Notes under the pieces: generated by a model | Seen by the model: the letters and a program-made list of their open reading frames with translations, nothing else | What the model was told of the DNA's origin: nothing | Database searches by the model: none | Part shown: positions 23,302-35,006 of the stretch, piece after piece | Layout of the letters: each line of letters begins with the position of its first letter | Numbering within the stretch: the first letter of the stretch is position 1 | Position numbers and translations under genes: made by a program | NCBI GenBank assembly: GCA_019096195.1 | Contig: JAGTXK010000073.1 | Location: 1,302,001 to 1,366,000, forward strand | DNA: 64,000 nucleotides | Reading direction: 5' to 3' | Source of the DNA: Boletus sp. NGJ | Lineage: Eukaryota; Basidiomycota; Agaricomycetes; Boletales; Boletaceae

Positions 23302-26084
23302 ATGTCCACTAGGCATCCACGGTCTTCTAGTATCCCAGTCCGGGGTGCACTTCCAATTTCCCCCGCTCGACACATAGAATCCGTAATTTCCATACCTCTC
23401 TCCACCAGCCCCAACCAGTCTCGCCCCCGCATAGCGAGCCAGGGATGGCCTCCACGCAACTCCCCCGGAACTATAGGCATCCCGCACGGTGTCCGTGGAA
23501 ACAGTTCTATTACTTCCACTCCCCCGACCCGACCCACCTCCCGTTCCTTCACTCACTCTTCAGTTCTATCCGGGCGGGGTGGCGCATCCCCGTACACCAT
23601 CTATGAACCTCGTGTGATTAGGGCTGACTCGATTCGCACGACTGATACAATGTGCACTCATACTTCTTCTGCGTCATCTAGCTCGCCAACCCGTACGAGG
23701 CGGCCAAGCTCTGCTGGCGTTATGGCGCGTAGTACGCAACGGCATTCCGTCGCGCACACCTCTGCCTCCACAGAAACAGTTCCATTTCCTCGTCCAGCCT
23801 ATTTGGAACATTCCGCACTTCGGCATTTACTGCAGACAGAGTCTTCGCCACTGATCCCCCCCCGTAAAGCAGAACCAATTCTGAGACCAGATTCCATGGT
23901 TGGAAGACGAGTGCAGCGATCACCGTCATACGATAGCGACGACGACGACATGAGCCCTCCCCGCGAGGTTCAGAAAAGCACGCCATTTCCTATGCCTGCG
24001 TCGGCACCAACCTTGTTGTTGCCCACCCGCTGGTGCGATGAATACAGAAGCCCACATCTAAGCGTGTGCGGAGATGGTCGAGAACTAATATATCAAGGTG
24101 GGCTACTACTTGGCCTTTGTTCCCAGAAGTGACTTAGCCCCCAGAAGCATCTGGAGGTTCCGACAAAGATGCGGCGGCGGCCCGTACCGCTGTCCCCGTG
24201 CCACCCGCTTGCGGGATATTTTATTACGAAGTAGAGCTCACTAGCAAAGCTTCGAAGAGGTATGTTCACTTCCATCTCTGCCGTGCGCTCGTTCTGATGT
24301 CTGCCACTTAGTCGCATAAGCGTTGGGTTCGCCATTTCCTTGCTAATCGTTATGAATTAATAACACTTGGTCCCCCAGCTTCATCACTCGTGACGTCAAG
24401 GTATCGCGCCTTCCAGGATGGGAGAAGAATTCATGGGGATATCACGGAGAAAGCGGCACCATATGTTCTGGAGACAAGAGCGGATTACCCTTTGGAACCA
24501 CGTTTGGGGGTATGTGCGGTGCCAGTTCGCGAGTAATTGAACAGCTCCTAACCCTGTTTGTTCTAGTGGGTGATATCATTGGTTGTGGTATCGACTTCAC
24601 CCAGCATAAGATATTCTACACTAAGAACGGCTCTCTTCTCGGTACGCTCGACCTTATTCTGGCTGTTGTCATAACCAACAGATTGCCCAGGCACAGTGTT
24701 TGAGAACGTTGGTAAAGATTGCGACGTGTTCCCGGCTGTCGGACTCTGCTACACTAACGAATCCATTCACGCCAACTTTGGACAAGAGACCTTCAAGTAC
24801 GACATAGAAGACCACGTGCTTCAACAACGCAATCACACCTGGGCCAAGATTCAATCTACCCCCTTGACATGGCCGGCAGAGAGGCTGCGGTCGCATGACA
24901 TACCTGCTCTTGCGAATATGGCCGATTCTGTTGCCGATCCGAGTGACAAGATTCCGCTCAATGAGCTTGTCCTGTCTTATCTTTCGCATCACGGTTACGC
25001 ACGTACAACGCGTGCGTTCGAGTCCCAATGCCACGCGCGTGGCGGGCTCTCGGCTCGTGCGCCGTCTGTCGGATCTGCACCAGAGCCCACGACGATTGCG
25101 CCAACTTCCACGGATGACTATGTCATGGATATGGACATAGGCGATGGTCTTTCGACCGCTTCTGCAGCAAGGCCAGTCGGCTTAACTTCGATCCCGGCAG
25201 ACGACATCGAGCTCCGCACTCACGTTATCCAATCCGTCGTCGCTGGGGATGTGGACACTGCACTGGCGGCGACCCGCAAACACTTCCCGCTGGTGCTCCA
25301 GGCAGACGCAGGACTTATGCTATTTAAGCTTCGGTGCAGGAAATTTGTCGAGCTCGTGCTGGAGGCAGCGGAATTGAAGAAGAAGATGACAGCGGAGGAA
25401 AATGAGATGAACGTGGAGGGTTGTGGACCTGTATCCAGATCTATATCTGGGTCGGTCCTGGAGTCTGTGAGTGAGGACACAGGAGGTAGTGACGGAGGGG
25501 TGATAGTAGACGGGGTGGGCATGGACATTGATGAAGGTGAGGCAGAGGTTGATACGCCAGACGTGAGCGGGCGCACAGAGATGGGCATGCATACGAGCAG
25601 TGCACCAATTGCCATCGGACCGAGTCGTAAGACCTCTGTCGTCTCGCTTTCTTCCACGAGCAGCTGGGCTGGCGCAACGGCTGCCCAGTATGGGTCTGCC
25701 CTCGAGAGGGCCGTTGCATACGGACAGGACTTGGAATCCGATTACAAGAATTGCGCGGAAGTCCGCGCGATATTCAAGCGAACGTCGGTCATCATGGCTT
25801 ACGATGATCCGCTGGAGGCTGGGGGAGATGCGGCCGAGGTCGCGGGGCAGGCGGCGAGGGTAACCCTTGCTACTGAACTCAATCAAGCTATTTTGCGTAA
25901 GTCGAGTCCTTCGAGTCTGCGGCAAGGAAAACTGATGTCTTGTATAGAATCCCAGGGACGTCCAGCACAACCTTTGCTTGATCGGCTGTACCGCCAAACT
26001 GCGGTATGCCTTACCCAGCTGGCGCTGATGGGCAACGGTGCTGCAGCTTTTGCCGACATGCCCAAGGAATTTCTAGATGCTTAA
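23302..26084 (+). CDS. RanBPM/VID30 (GID1) scaffold subunit of the CTLH/GID ubiquitin ligase
   Basis: RanBP9/10 and yeast Vid30/Gid1 are scaffold subunits of the GID/CTLH E3 ligase, which degrades gluconeogenic enzymes and other targets. The protein starts with a disordered region of about 220 residues rich in Ser, Pro and Arg. A SPRY domain follows (PTRWCDEYRSPHLSVCGDGR, CGIFYYEVELTSKASK, LPGWEKNSWGYHGESGTICS, FGVGDIIGCGIDFTQHKIFY, TKNGSLLGTVFENVG, FPAVGLCYTNESIHANFGQ). After it come LisH (LNELVLSYLSHHGYARTTRA), CTLH (IELRTHVIQSVVAGDVDTAL, FKLRCRKFVELVLEA) and a C-terminal CRA region (AVAYGQDLESDYKN, VIMAYDDPLE). The last exon, past an intron near 25896, ends AAAFADMPKEFLDA. Domain order is exactly that of the family. 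A long acidic insert (EEGC...DGVGMDIDEGEAE) splits CTLH from CRA, as is common in RanBPM proteins. Confidence 0.92.
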
Positions 26085-26392
26085 CGGTGAGCATCGACTG
26101 CGCGTTCGCTTGCTTTTTTGGTAGTCATCTGTTAATGGGGGTTGACATCGTCGCAGTGCAAGTGAGGACACTGTAATGTACTCTAATATGTACCACTGTA
26201 TAGTAGACATGCGAACAAAGACCCCACTTCTCCAGAACATGTTCAGTATTCCTGACATCGAGACGCGCTGGGCTGGCAGTATAGTGTGTATGATAAGGAT
26301 ACAGAGAGGAACAGCAGTAAACAGACGCAAAGATGATGTGGGTACTTGCGATTATACGTTGCAAAATTGTCAGTCCGAATGCTTGACGAATG

Positions 26393-27140
26393 CTATGCGA
26401 CAGTGAAGGATTCTCCACATCCACAAGCATCCTTGATATTAGGATTATTGAAAACAAACTTGGAGCTGTTTGGGATTGTGTTATGAACGCGCTCGCTGGG
26501 TCAGGAGAACAAGGAGTTTTTACCTAAGCGCATCCTCTTTCCAATGCATTTCGCTGCCAATAATGGAGAACAACGCTTTGCTGTCTATGAGAACCCGCAC
26601 GCCATCCTGTTTGACGACTTCGTCAAATTTCCCGGGCTTGTCGACATAGTCTAGATGATAGGAAAGGCCAGCACAGCCCTTGTTGCGTACCCCGATACGT
26701 ATAAGCTGTGGTGTCGGGCCATTGAGGAGAGCACGGAGCCGCAGCACGGCTTCGGGTGTCTACCCCAACCAAACATATTCACGCTCAACACGATGCGTCG
26801 GAATGAGACGTGTAAGCAGACGCACGATGGACAATGCTGCCTTGGTAGACCGGATCGTCGGTCTCGGCCGTGGGGCCTTTGGGACGGGTGGAGGGCGTGC
26901 AGCGACCTGAGGGGAGGCGGCGTCGGCTGAGACGGCTTCACCGGTGGGCACGACGACGGGCGGGGCATCTTTGAAGAGGGAAGGTTGTTTGGGCGAGCGA
27001 TGCTGTCTCGTATCTGGTACGGAAGGTAGGTGGGAATGGGGCCCTGAAAGAGCGGACATCATGGCATGGCGATGGGACGTCAAGACGAGCGGAGAGTGGA
27101 GGGACGTTGAGAGGGACGAACGGACGAGCGAGGACAACAT
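26393..27140 (-). CDS. ISA1: Mitochondrial iron-sulfur cluster assembly protein ISA1 (A-type)
   Basis: A-type Fe-S carrier that helps make [4Fe-4S] clusters in mitochondria. The start at 27140 gives MLSSLVRSSLSTSLHSPLVL, a basic and hydroxyl-rich presequence, followed by a Pro-rich stretch. The conserved domain begins KAALSI/TPEAVLRLRALLNG across an intron, then IRIGVRNKGCAGLSYHLDYV, VLIDSKALFSIIGSEMHW and, in the last exon, SKFVFNNPNIKDACGCGESF. The three cluster-binding cysteines are in place: the GCxG cysteine and the two in CGCG. The protein ends two residues later (TVA), as usual. Two introns; total about 208 residues. It is convergent with the RanBPM gene (309 bp between the stop codons). 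Confidence 0.92.
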
Positions 27141-27552
27141 GGACGGTGCGGGTCAACAGGGACAATGAATATCATGCCGTTTCTACTTTTGGGATGACTA
27201 ATCACTACAATAGACATATCGTCCGACTTTCATTGGCTGGCTCGCTCAGGACAACACAAGAAGCGAACTCCTCCCGCTTTATACATCATGGGGCAGGACT
27301 GGTAGGTGTGAGATTGGGTACGGCAAGAAATCAGATTTTTTCTGCTACTGTGTCGAACCACGGTGGGATGCCAGTGCAAAAATCTGTCCATGGCTCACCT
27401 CCTCGAGAAACCTGCCTTGTGTTTGTCTGCTGTGACAGAACTTGGTAAAATTATCTCGGTGCAAGGTAGAACGCGCTGATCTGGATTACTACCTGTGACA
27501 TTGGGGTGCCAGAGTGCTGCTTACGTACTGGACTGTGTTGAGACTATCCATC
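27141..27552. other. Divergent promoter region between ISA1 and MFAP1
   Basis: About 410 bp between divergent start codons. I see no gene or clear motif here. Confidence 0.5.
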
Positions 27553-29365
27553 ATGTCGACCGTGCTTGCGACGCAGGTCAGAAAGCACACCACCGCACGA
27601 CCAACCAGAGCAGCCGGGCGTTACTGGAAAGGAAAAGCCCCAAAGGGCGTCGCGGAGGTCCCATCAGACTCTGAGGAGGAACAAGAACAACAGGTACAAG
27701 AAGAGGGTGATGTTCCAATTGGCGGTGAGGAGGACTTTGTAAAAGGGGAGGAGGAGGAGGAGGAAGGAGAAGAGCCACTGCCAACACAGTCGAGCCAGCC
27801 AAAATCTGCGCGCGCGCTCAATGTTTCGCTCAAAGACGTCAGTATCTCTCAAGATGGCAAAGTCGTCGTGGCAGGTCGCGAGGAGTCTGGCAGAACATTC
27901 ATGGAGGAAGGTATGTCGTGGAATGTATTCGCCCTGCTCTCTGCTCTCACCAGTCATGTCGTTGTAGAAGAGTCGGAAGAACTCGAGGAGGCACAGGTTC
28001 AAGTAGAGGAAGAGGAGGAGGCGAGCGTTCGCACATACGTTTGTAGTTTATGGCTAACCATGTTACTTAGTCGAGCGAAGAGGAGTCCGAGTCTGAAGAA
28101 GAAGAAAAGCCAAAATTACTCTTCAGACCTGTGTTTGTCCCCAAGTACGTTACTGCTCCCTGAGATGCCTCGCTTGTTAACGGTAGGTATACTGCAGACG
28201 CGGACGCGCGACAATAGCAGAAAGAGATGCGATCGCTCAAGAAGCGGAAGAGGTGCAACGACAAAAGGAGCTTGCTGCTGAACAGCGCAAGAAAGAAAGC
28301 CATGACCTGGTCGCCGAGAGCATCAGAAGAGAGCTGGCGGAGAGTACGTCTTTTATGCTCAAGTCGGCCCTCGATAGCTAACAATGTGCGTAGAGGAGAA
28401 AGAGGACATAATTCCAGACGTAGATGATACTGATGGGCTCGACCCCGATGCAGAGTTCGAGGCATGGCGTTTCAGAGAGCTCGCAAGAATCAAGAAGGAG
28501 AAAGAGGAAGAGCTCCGGCGTGAGGAAGAGCGAGAGGAGATTGAACGGAGACGGGCACTTCCTGAGGAACAACGGTTGAAGGAAGATTTGGAACGTGTCA
28601 ACAAACTAAGAGAGGAAAAACCAAAGGGTCAAATGAGGTTCCTCCAGAAGTATTGGCACAAAGGGGCCTTTCATCAGGTGGGTAATGATAAGGAGATGGG
28701 CCGCGTATATTGATCGGTGCATCCACAGGATGACGAGGTACTCAACAGGCACGATTACACCGAAGCGACGGAGTCCACCATCGATGTATCATTTTTGCCA
28801 AAAGTGATGCAGGTCAAGAACTTCGGAAAGCGCAGCAGAACCAAATATACACACCTTTTAGATCAAGATACTACGGTGGGAAACGGTGGTTTTGGAGGTG
28901 GCGGTCCTGTCAAGTCAGGTGGTCGTTCCACGGAGAATGGAGGTTGTTTCCTGTGTGGCGGGCCGCATCTTAAGAAAGGTATGACACACTCACCATGCCT
29001 GTCCTTTTTACTCAGAGACTGTAGACTGTCCTCAAAATACTGGCCTTCCACCTGTTCGGGGGTCCACAGCGTCTGGAGTTCAAGGTGCTACAGCAAGCAA
29101 GCAGGGTGGTAGGGATTCATGGCGTGAGAGGGAGGATATAGTTCGGCGGGACGAACGAGATCGTCGGTCTCCCAATCGGGATAGACCGCGGCGCCTAGAT
29201 AATAACCGTGATGAAGGATGGCGACGGAGGGACCGTGGCTATCGCGACTCTCGAATTGGCAAACCACGCCCACATTCACGGTCTCGTTCACCGCGTCGAG
29301 ATAAGCGGTCAGCTGTGGATTACGATCGAGACAAGGACAAGGACAAGCGTCGTCGTATAGATTAA
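27553..29365 (+). CDS. MFAP1-like spliceosomal protein with zinc-knuckle and RS-like tail
   Basis: MFAP1 is a component of the spliceosomal B complex. The start at 27553 gives [20 protein letters not shown] and [13 protein letters not shown]. Long acidic runs follow ([23 protein letters not shown]), then [20 protein letters not shown] and VFVPK. The MFAP1 core follows: [60 protein letters not shown]-like and [64 protein letters not shown]. Family members usually finish about 60-90 residues after this point. Here a Gly-rich segment leads to a CCHC zinc knuckle, [15 protein letters not shown], and a tail of about 95 residues with many RD/RE/RS pairs ([20 protein letters not shown]), ending [10 protein letters not shown]. 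About six introns; the knuckle's last Cys lies on the next exon after an intron at about 28980-29026. Confidence 0.88.
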
Positions 29366-29721
29366 ATGTAAGTCCACTTTGACCTACATCCGTAAATTGC
29401 TGTAAAGGCTCGTGTGGAAGGTCAGCTTGACCTTGTGCACGCACGTGTTTATGGCATGTACAGTTGCAGATCACCGCACTGGACCTACAATTTCCGTTTC
29501 ATGTGTGTCGGTTGCGATGTAGTGTGCGACACATCAATTGTTATCGATGAGCGATTAAAGTTCGTGGATTTGGGGTCTCCGTCCGGTCCCTTTGTCCGGC
29601 TGTTATAAGCCCAGTCGACGGAACTTTCATTCTACAGGACCTGTAACGATAATAACACGGTGAGCGATTTCTCTTTGATCGATTGCGCATCTTCAACCAC
29701 GCACCAGCATACTGCCAGATC
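29366..29721. other. Intergenic region between MFAP1 and the RdRP gene
   Basis: About 355 bp in tandem orientation. Likely MFAP1 3' UTR and RdRP promoter or 5' UTR. No separate gene seen. Confidence 0.5.
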
Positions 29722-32700
29722 ATGGATATTTTCATGCGCGGAGTGGCCCTTGCAGCGACAGAGGATGACGTCAAAGTCGAGCTCGCGAGGATATTGCACA
29801 AGGCGCCGTTTCCGCTCCAGCCTGTGCTGAATTTCGACGTTTCTCTTTTCAAGAAATATAATTCACGTGGCAAGATTGGCATACTTACCCTTCCAACCGA
29901 GAGCGCGGGACGCACCTTCCTCAGCTCCTACGGTGCTACTGGCGTGCCGATCAAAGGTGCCAGGGCATTTTTCTCCTTGAGTAACAAACCTTTAAGCGAG
30001 GAGAGGCTTGCGATGCTCAATTCCAGACCATGGAGGGACCCCCGAAAACTCCAGGAGGAGAGGGAGCGGCGCATTCACGCGAGCAGACCTCACAAACTCA
30101 AGTCGTATGCCTTTGGCCGCTTCCTCGCTGATGGGTCGTTCTCATCCGAGCTTGTCGCCGACGGATCGGCTGACATTGCTTGCGATCTTGAGCGCAAGCG
30201 GGTGCGCTTTACACTTTGCAAGCAAGGTCATCGCTCCAATCTGGACGATGACATTGCCACGTCCATGTTCGGCTTGACATTACAATCCTCCATCACAATC
30301 GTCTCTTATATACCCAAGATGATCGACTCTATGATGGAGAGCATCGCAGCGGAGGAGCCTATCCTCTTTATTAAAGCCAACACATTCCCAAACTTTTCTA
30401 CCGAGATGACTATTCCCAGCGTTGACCGCATTGACGCTCGGCGCTCGCAGGGGCTTATACCCGATATCCCTATGCCCCCGGGTTGCTTCAGTCTGGCGTG
30501 CACGTTCACCGACAGTGGGGAAAAGGAAGCTTTTAAACATGCAGCTCGGTCCAGATTCCACGTTCATTGCATCTCTAAACAGGCTGCTATTCGTGTCCGT
30601 GAGAACACCTCGACCCACCATGATCCACGTCCAAGACTGGACTTTCTGAAGGATCTGCCGTTTCAGCTCGCGTTCGAGGTGGAGAAAGCCACCGCAAATT
30701 GGACGCTCAGTCCCGTGGATGCACAGTCCTTGATGGCGCAGTTGGGTCGCCTTCGTGACGACCACGGAGACGCGGCAGCCCCAATCTTTAGACGGTTCAT
30801 TACGCTTTTGGAAGATGAAAGGGCGAACAAGCAGCCGAGGCGCAAATCTCGATCGAGGCGGAAACGCAATGCGCCGTCGACGCTAGAGGAGCATCTCACG
30901 CAAGCAGTTGATCTCTATCTCGAAGAACAACTACTGCCGAGGGGACGACTCGCACCGGCGCTCCCCAGCTCTGCCGTGTCCTACACTTATCACATGGTCC
31001 TCACGCCGACGCGACACATCTTCGAAGGACCCGTCGTAGATCAGTCCAACAGCGTCTTGCGCCGGTTCGGACATCACGAGTGTTTCTTGCGTGTTTCCTT
31101 CCAAGATGAGAATAGGTCAAAGCTTCGGCAAGACCTAGAGACGTCGATCAACGATTTACTTGCGAACCGGTACCGCCCCGTTCTGCTCAACGGTTGTTCG
31201 GTTGCGGGGAGACTCTACCACTTGTTGGGATACTCCATGAGTGGTCTCAAGGAACATTCGCTTTGGTTCGTCACCCCATTCCACGACGAACAAGGAAGGT
31301 TGTTGGATGCGACGAAGATCAGGGAAAGCCTCGTAAATGCTGTCTTGTGCCGCTGAATGCGCTCATTTCTTGCTGACGTCCCGTTCCACAGGGAGACTTT
31401 TCGCGCTCGCTCTTGCTATATCAACCCGCCCGACTCGGAGCTCGTTGGTCTCAGGCATTCTCAGCCACCGATCCCTCTATCAATTTAGCGCCAGACGAGA
31501 TCTTGAGGATCGATGACATTAAATCTCCAGCAGGCAAAGTCATGACAGACGGATGCAGCCCCATCTCGACGGAGCTTGCGTCTGCTATCTGGAGGGCGAA
31601 CCAGCGGACGAAGAAGCGCCCCGCGCGGGGCAATCCACCCTCCGCCTACCAGTTCCGTCTTGGCGGTGCCAAGGGTATGGTCGTACAGGACCCCACGCTG
31701 GAGGGTAGAGTCGTCTGTCTGCGGCCTTCGCAAGTCAAGTTCGAGTCCGACAACCGCACGTTCGACATCCAGTCGACGTCTCTCCGACCCAAGGCCATGT
31801 TCCTGAACCGCCCTCTGATTGTGCTCCTGGAATACCTGCAAGCGAGCAGCGAGCGCATCGTCGAACTGCAGGATCGTTCGATTAACGAGGCGCAGTCTAT
31901 CCGGGCCTCGTTCAAAAACGCGTCCAAGGTGCTGCAGCAGCACGGGTTGGGCACGTCGTTCCACCTCCCGTCGCTGTTCAACAACATGTCGTCGATATTG
32001 AAATTGAGGCTGTATGACGAGACGGAGGATGGCTTGTACAACGACCTGATCAACAACGCGTTACACTGCGCCGAGACGCACATCTTGCGCGAGCTCAAGT
32101 ATCGCGCCCACATTGCGGTTCCGGGATCGTTTACTCTGCTTGGTGTATCTGATGAATGGGACTGCTTGGAAGAAGGCGAGATTTATGCGACGGTTCACGA
32201 CGAGAGAACCGAGCTGTACGAGGAGATTACCGGCAGAGTCGCTATCACGCGCAGCCCTCAGATACATCCAGGGGACGTGCAGGTTGTGACTGCAGTGAGA
32301 AAGCAAGAGTTGGAACATCTGACGAATGTTGTGGTGTTCTCGTGCAGGTAGATGTGTCTGGTGTGGGATGAAACAAGCTCGGCTAACTTTGATTGATAGG
32401 GGAAACCGGCCGCTCTCTTCGTGCCTCGGGGGAGGGGACATGGACGGAGATGATTTCAATCTGATCCTTGACGTCAGTTTTTCCATTCTGGTCACATGCA
32501 TTGTCTGCTCAGAACTCGCTTGTAGCCGGACCTTATTCCGCGGATGAAAGCGACTCCGGGAGATTATGTGTCGCTCCCGATCAAGAAGACTTTAGAGCCC
32601 TGTGGAATCAAGGACGTGGTCGACTTTATCTTTGACTACGTGAGTGGATGACCCGATGTGTAGCATATTCCTGTTCTGATGGCTGGTCAAGATCAATTCG

Positions 32701-33621
32701 GACCTCGTTGGTCTCATCGCCATCTCCCATCTTCGTTTCTCAGATCTTGACAACCCGCACTGCACCAACTGCCTCAAGCTGGCAGAGCTCGCCTCGCAAG
32801 CTGTCGATTTTCCCAAGACAGGGACGCCGGTCAAGTTTGAGGAGCTCCCGAGGCAGCGAGACCGGGTCAGGCCGGACTTTCTCGCTCGAGAGGGGGCTGA
32901 TTTGGATTCGGAGATGTTCTACAATAGCCAGAAGCTACTTGGACAATTGTTCCGTCGGGTGCCCGTCAAGGAGTGGATGCCGAGAGAATGGAGCGAGTTT
33001 CATACGCCGTCTGGAGGGGAGATCATTGAACGCGCTCTGAGGCGGTGTGAGTTGTACGGGCTCGGGCTCAGCCTGGCTGCGCCGTCTGCCGAGTTGCAAG
33101 AAGAGATGGGGTATTTGCTGGATGACTACTGCGAGCAGTTGCTGGCGATTGCAAGGACGCATACGATGTCGAAGAACAAGGACATTTACGTGACAGAGCC
33201 GGAGCTTCTGAGTGGGACGATTATGGCGAACTGGACGGACCAACACCGGAGAAGGGAGGCGGTTAATGCGATGAACTTGCAGGTGGGTGTTTGGCATGGC
33301 GGCGAATGTCGAGGTTGATGTGCGTGACAGACCCACGAGCTTGTGCGTGCAGTGAGGACAGAGATGCGGGGAAGCACGACGGAGGAGGACGAGGAGGACC
33401 AAGAGTACGAGGACGAGGATGAGGAATGGTACGAGGACGAGGACGACTACTATCGGGAGGGGCGTCAGATTGCGGAGACGTTTAAGCGGGCGTGGGCGGC
33501 GTGGTGCGCGGCAGAGAGCATGTTGAGGGAAGAGCCGGCGTCGTACGGCCCGCAGAGTTTTGGATTGATCGCGTTGGGGCGGATGTTGGAGCTGATCAGG
33601 GCGATGCGATCGTTGGTCTAA
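29722..33621 (+). CDS. Eukaryotic RNA-dependent RNA polymerase of the RNAi pathway
   Basis: These polymerases (QDE-1, Rdp1, Sad-1 relatives) make double-stranded RNA from single-stranded templates for Dicer. The first ATG in frame is 29722 (MDIFMRGVALAATEDDVKVE), a region like the RRM-type N-terminus of the family. The core begins near SYTYHMVLTPTRHIFEGPVV and runs through DGCSPISTELASAIW, YQFRLGGAKGMVVQDPTLEG, VCLRPSQVKF, SLRPKAMFLNRPLIVLLEYL, RAHIAVPGSFTLLGVSDEWD, EGEIYATV and GRVAITRSPQIHPGDVQVVT. The catalytic loop SSCLGGGDMDGDDFNLI carries the DxDGD triad. The C-terminal part has DLVGLIAISHLRFSDLDNPH, DFPKTG, GLIALGRMLELIRAMRSLV. At least five introns, all after position 31340; exon 1 is over 1.6 kb. 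A very acidic patch (EEDEEDQEYEDEDEEW) sits near the C-terminus. All parts join in one open frame, so it looks active. Confidence 0.92.
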
Positions 33622-33817
33622 ATCCGGAAAGCGATCGGAAGGTTCCGTGCAACGTGGAGACGCAAGATCCCGAACGGACATTCTGTGTGATTTCAGAAAG
33701 GGTAGTACTTCCGAATGGAGAAAATTTATGTGACATGACGAAGGGGTGTTTCCGTATGAAAGAGAATCTGATATAAAGCGACTCTGCGAAAATGGGCGCG
33801 TCCCATCCCCCTTGGTC

Positions 33818-34894
33818 ATGTTTCCCTTTGACTTTGCTGCACTCCCGTCCTTTGACGACCCCCTCCTCCTCCCCCACGACCAATGGCCCCTCTTCGACGA
33901 GGTTATCATCTCCTCCTCCTCCTCCCCCCCCTCCTCCTCTTCCCCGCCCGTAGCACCCGACCCCCCCCCCCCCCCCTCTCCCGCCCCCCGCCGCGCCCGC
34001 CGCCCCGCCCCCCCCCCCCTCGCGCAGCTCTCCGCGTAAAAAGGACCCCGATCACATCCCACGTCCAAGGAACGCGTTCATGCTCTTCCGCTCCGCCTTT
34101 GCCGCCGCACAAAAGATCAGCGCAAAGATAGAGCACGACAACCGCCATATCACGCGCGTCATCGCGCACTGCTGGAACCGTCTCTCCGATGCAGAGAAAC
34201 AGGTCTGGCGCGACAAGGCCGCCGCTGAGAAGGCACAGCATGCCGAACGCTATCCCAACTATCGCTTCAGTCCGATGGGGCGGGCGAACAGGCCCGTCAA
34301 ACGCAACGTCCGCAGGAACAGCGCCAAGGACGTGAAACGGTGCGAGAAGCTCGCTGAACTGGTCATGGCCGGGAAACACGGCCAGGAACTGGAGAGCGCC
34401 CTCGAGAAATTCGACAATGAACACCATCCCACAGAACACCCTCTCAATGACAACACGCGCGTTGACAAGCCCAGTGACGTCCCCCCCTTTCGCAGCCCCT
34501 TGCTACCCCCTACCGAGACAGCGTCCCAACAGGCGTTTGACACATCTGATGTGAGTCTCCCAAAGTGTAGCATGCTTGACCCGACGTAACGATTTCCCAG
34601 CAGCTGGCGCGTATCGTCGCACCACACGACGCAGAGCCACTGGCAACCTACTCTCTCGACGACCCACACACACGGGATACCCTGAGTTACATGTTTCAGT
34701 CTCCGTGTCACCAGTACTATCAGCCCAACACACCCTACGACCTCTCTTTTTCGAGATCCATCCCTTCCATCGATCACTTTCAGTCAATCATGCGCTTTGT
34801 GCAGAGCAGCCACGTACTGGCAGAACCAGAGCAACCCGCCCCGGACTTTTCTCTTCTTTCGTGGAATCAGTCAGACAGCTTCTCGTACTATTAA
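33818..34894 (+). CDS. HMG-box transcription factor (MATA_HMG-like)
   Basis: A DNA-binding protein with one HMG box: HIPRPRNAFMLFRSAFAAAQ, DNRHITRVIAHCWNRLSDAE, KQVWRDKAAAEKAQHAERYP, NYRFSPM, then a basic tail NRPVKRNVRRN. This resembles the basidiomycete sexual-development and mating HMG factors (Pcc1/Prf1-like), but no mating-type locus is visible around it. The N-terminus from ATG 33818 reads MFPFDFAALPSFDDPLLLPH and runs into a Ser- and then Pro-coding tract with C runs of up to 17 at 33961-33977. The HMG frame (SPRKKDPDHIPRPRN) is offset by one base from the N-terminal frame. Either a 94-nt intron (33950-34043) or a miscounted C run explains this. The last intron is near 34552-34602; the C-terminus ends SLLSWNQSDSFSYY. 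Confidence 0.75.
33962..33977. repeat. Poly-C tract in the HMG-box gene
   Basis: A run of about 16-17 C, with further C runs to 34019. It lies where the reading frame of the HMG gene changes. Confidence 0.8.
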
Positions 34895-35006
34895 CTACCA
34901 GGACGCTTTGACTTATTGATTCACTTAACTGGTTTCAATATATACCTAGCTAATATTACCCCTGTATTTTTGCCTTTGTATCATCTAGTACATACACGAA
35001 CTGAAT

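Noticed and set aside
25320-25997. 225-codon minus-strand open frame opposite the RanBPM gene
   Set aside because: Antisense shadow of the CTLH/CRA exon; the plus-strand reading has clear family motifs.
32935-34068. Long minus-strand open frame (377 codons) opposite the RdRP 3' end and HMG 5' end
   Set aside because: It is Arg/Gly/Pro-rich shadow coding produced by GC-rich codons and the C tracts; the plus-strand genes explain the region.
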